Assembly: GCF_001575205.1 (NCBI RefSeq)
Contig: NZ_LSRE01000014.1
Span: 1 to 64,000 of the forward strand
DNA length: 64,000 bases
Reading direction: 5' to 3'
Source: Tsukamurella pseudospumae
Lineage (GTDB): Bacteria > Actinomycetota > Actinomycetes > Mycobacteriales > Mycobacteriaceae
Shown here: in pieces, positions 63,646 through 64,000 of the stretch
Layout: each line of letters opens with the position of its first letter
Numbering within the stretch: the first letter of the stretch is position 1
The notes under the pieces: generated by a model
Database searches by the model: none
The model's input: the letters and a program-made list of their open reading frames with translations, nothing else
Told to the model about the DNA's origin: nothing
Made by a program: the position numbers and the translations under genes

Positions 63646-63888
63646 ATGGCTGTCATCACACTCCTCACCCGTGAGGGCTGCGGCATGTGCGCCCGCGCGC
63701 ACGACGAGCTCACCGCGCTCCGCGCCGAGGTGCCCTTCGACTACGAGCAGGTGGACGTCGACGCGCCGGGCAACACGGAGCTGCGCGGTGAGTACGGCGA
63801 CATGCTGCCGGTGGTACTGCTCGATGGTTCCACGCACAGCTATTGGGAGGTGGACGTCCGCAGGCTGCGCGCGGATCTGGCCACCTGA
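63646..63888 (+). CDS. Glutaredoxin-like thiol-disulfide protein (Rv0508 type)
   Basis: The 80-residue thioredoxin-fold protein begins [15 protein letters not shown], with the CxxC pair Cys12/Cys15, cis-Pro in [10 protein letters not shown] and a conserved tail [15 protein letters not shown]. It belongs to the DUF836/glutaredoxin-2-like group found upstream of hemA in mycobacteria. It probably reduces disulfides in the cytosol. A tail-like duplicate follows at 63897. Confidence 0.87.
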   Translation: MAVITLLTREGCGMCARAHDELTALRAEVPFDYEQVDVDAPGNTELRGEYGDMLPVVLLDGSTHSYWEVDVRRLRADLAT

Positions 63889-63896
63889 GTGGTCCG

Positions 63897-63947
63897 CGGC
63901 TGTTCGAAGTGGACGTCGCGCACCTGAGAGCCGATATCCTGGGCTGA
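63897..63947 (+). pseudogene. Duplicated C-terminal fragment of the glutaredoxin-like gene
   Basis: In another frame, nine bases after the stop, the DNA reads RLFEVDVAHLRADILG then TGA. This parallels the true end, [13 protein letters not shown] then stop. There is no start codon. It looks like the eroded end of a tandem copy. Confidence 0.5.
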
Positions 63948-64000
63948 ACGACCCTCGCGGGCGACCCCTCGTCACCTGCACGGGTGAGGTCGGGCTGGGC

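Noticed and set aside
63950-64000. GC-rich dyad (CGACC...GGTCG with TCACC...GGTGA) at the window edge
   Set aside because: It is cut by the end of the window and has no T-run, so it cannot be judged as terminator or regulatory element.

Overview
The window is GC-rich (roughly 70 percent by eye) bacterial DNA from an actinobacterium of the order Mycobacteriales. Markers for this are mshA (mycothiol), mhuD, carD, disA next to radA, senX3-regX3 and a 33-residue bS22-type ribosomal protein. Much of the gene order follows two Mycobacterium tuberculosis blocks recalled from general knowledge: Rv3592-Rv3579c and Rv0486-Rv0508. A Tsukamurella-like genome is my best guess, but the genus is inference.

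Layout. Positions 1-440 hold the left end of an IS21-type element, truncated by the window edge, abutting the 3' stub of an interrupted gene. Positions 0.6-20.4 kb are mostly conserved: hsaB-like flavin reductase, mhuD, hydrolase and nei2; a MarR-controlled ABC exporter; an SDR/TetR pair; mutY and canB facing apart; lpqE-radA-disA on the minus strand; then carD-ispD-ispF and cysS-rlmB. Positions 20.4-28.7 kb carry a TetR gene, a metal-ion ABC operon (znuA-znuC-znuB-like) coupled to pxpA, a PadR regulator between two SnoaL-like paralogues, a pirin and an orphan XRE protein. Positions 28.8-31.5 kb hold a hydrolase, mshA and a YbjN protein.

Positions 31.5-48.3 kb look like an accessory insertion between the mshA-ybjN and gpm-senX3-regX3 blocks. 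They contain four MFS transporters, nagB, a MerR/aldo-keto reductase operon, tam, an ABC ATPase, an Xre-RES toxin-antitoxin pair, a methyltransferase carrying an in-frame palindromic insert, and several one-gene regulators facing their targets. From 48.3 kb to the end the order is again conserved: gpm, senX3, regX3, a GntR/hydroxylase pair, an Rv0495c homologue, ppx, a membrane protein, an isomerase, a thioesterase, proC, a BldC-like protein, bS22, an epimerase, an acyltransferase, an HAD-IB phosphatase and a glutaredoxin-like protein. A nuclease-like AbiEi-type gene bracketed by inverted palindromic repeats sits at 61.4-62.6 kb.

Sequence-level signals cut across the genes. (1) The non-palindromic 9-mer CGACGGTGC is strongly over-represented on both strands, about 69 exact copies (84 of its core octamer), and is accompanied by otherwise unfavoured codons. 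(2) Two inverted ~80-bp palindromic repeats bracket one gene. (3) A ~75-nt hairpin element lies in frame inside a methyltransferase gene. (4) Many genes have a TANNNT -10 box ending 6-8 nt before the start codon, which implies leaderless mRNAs; this helped choose starts.
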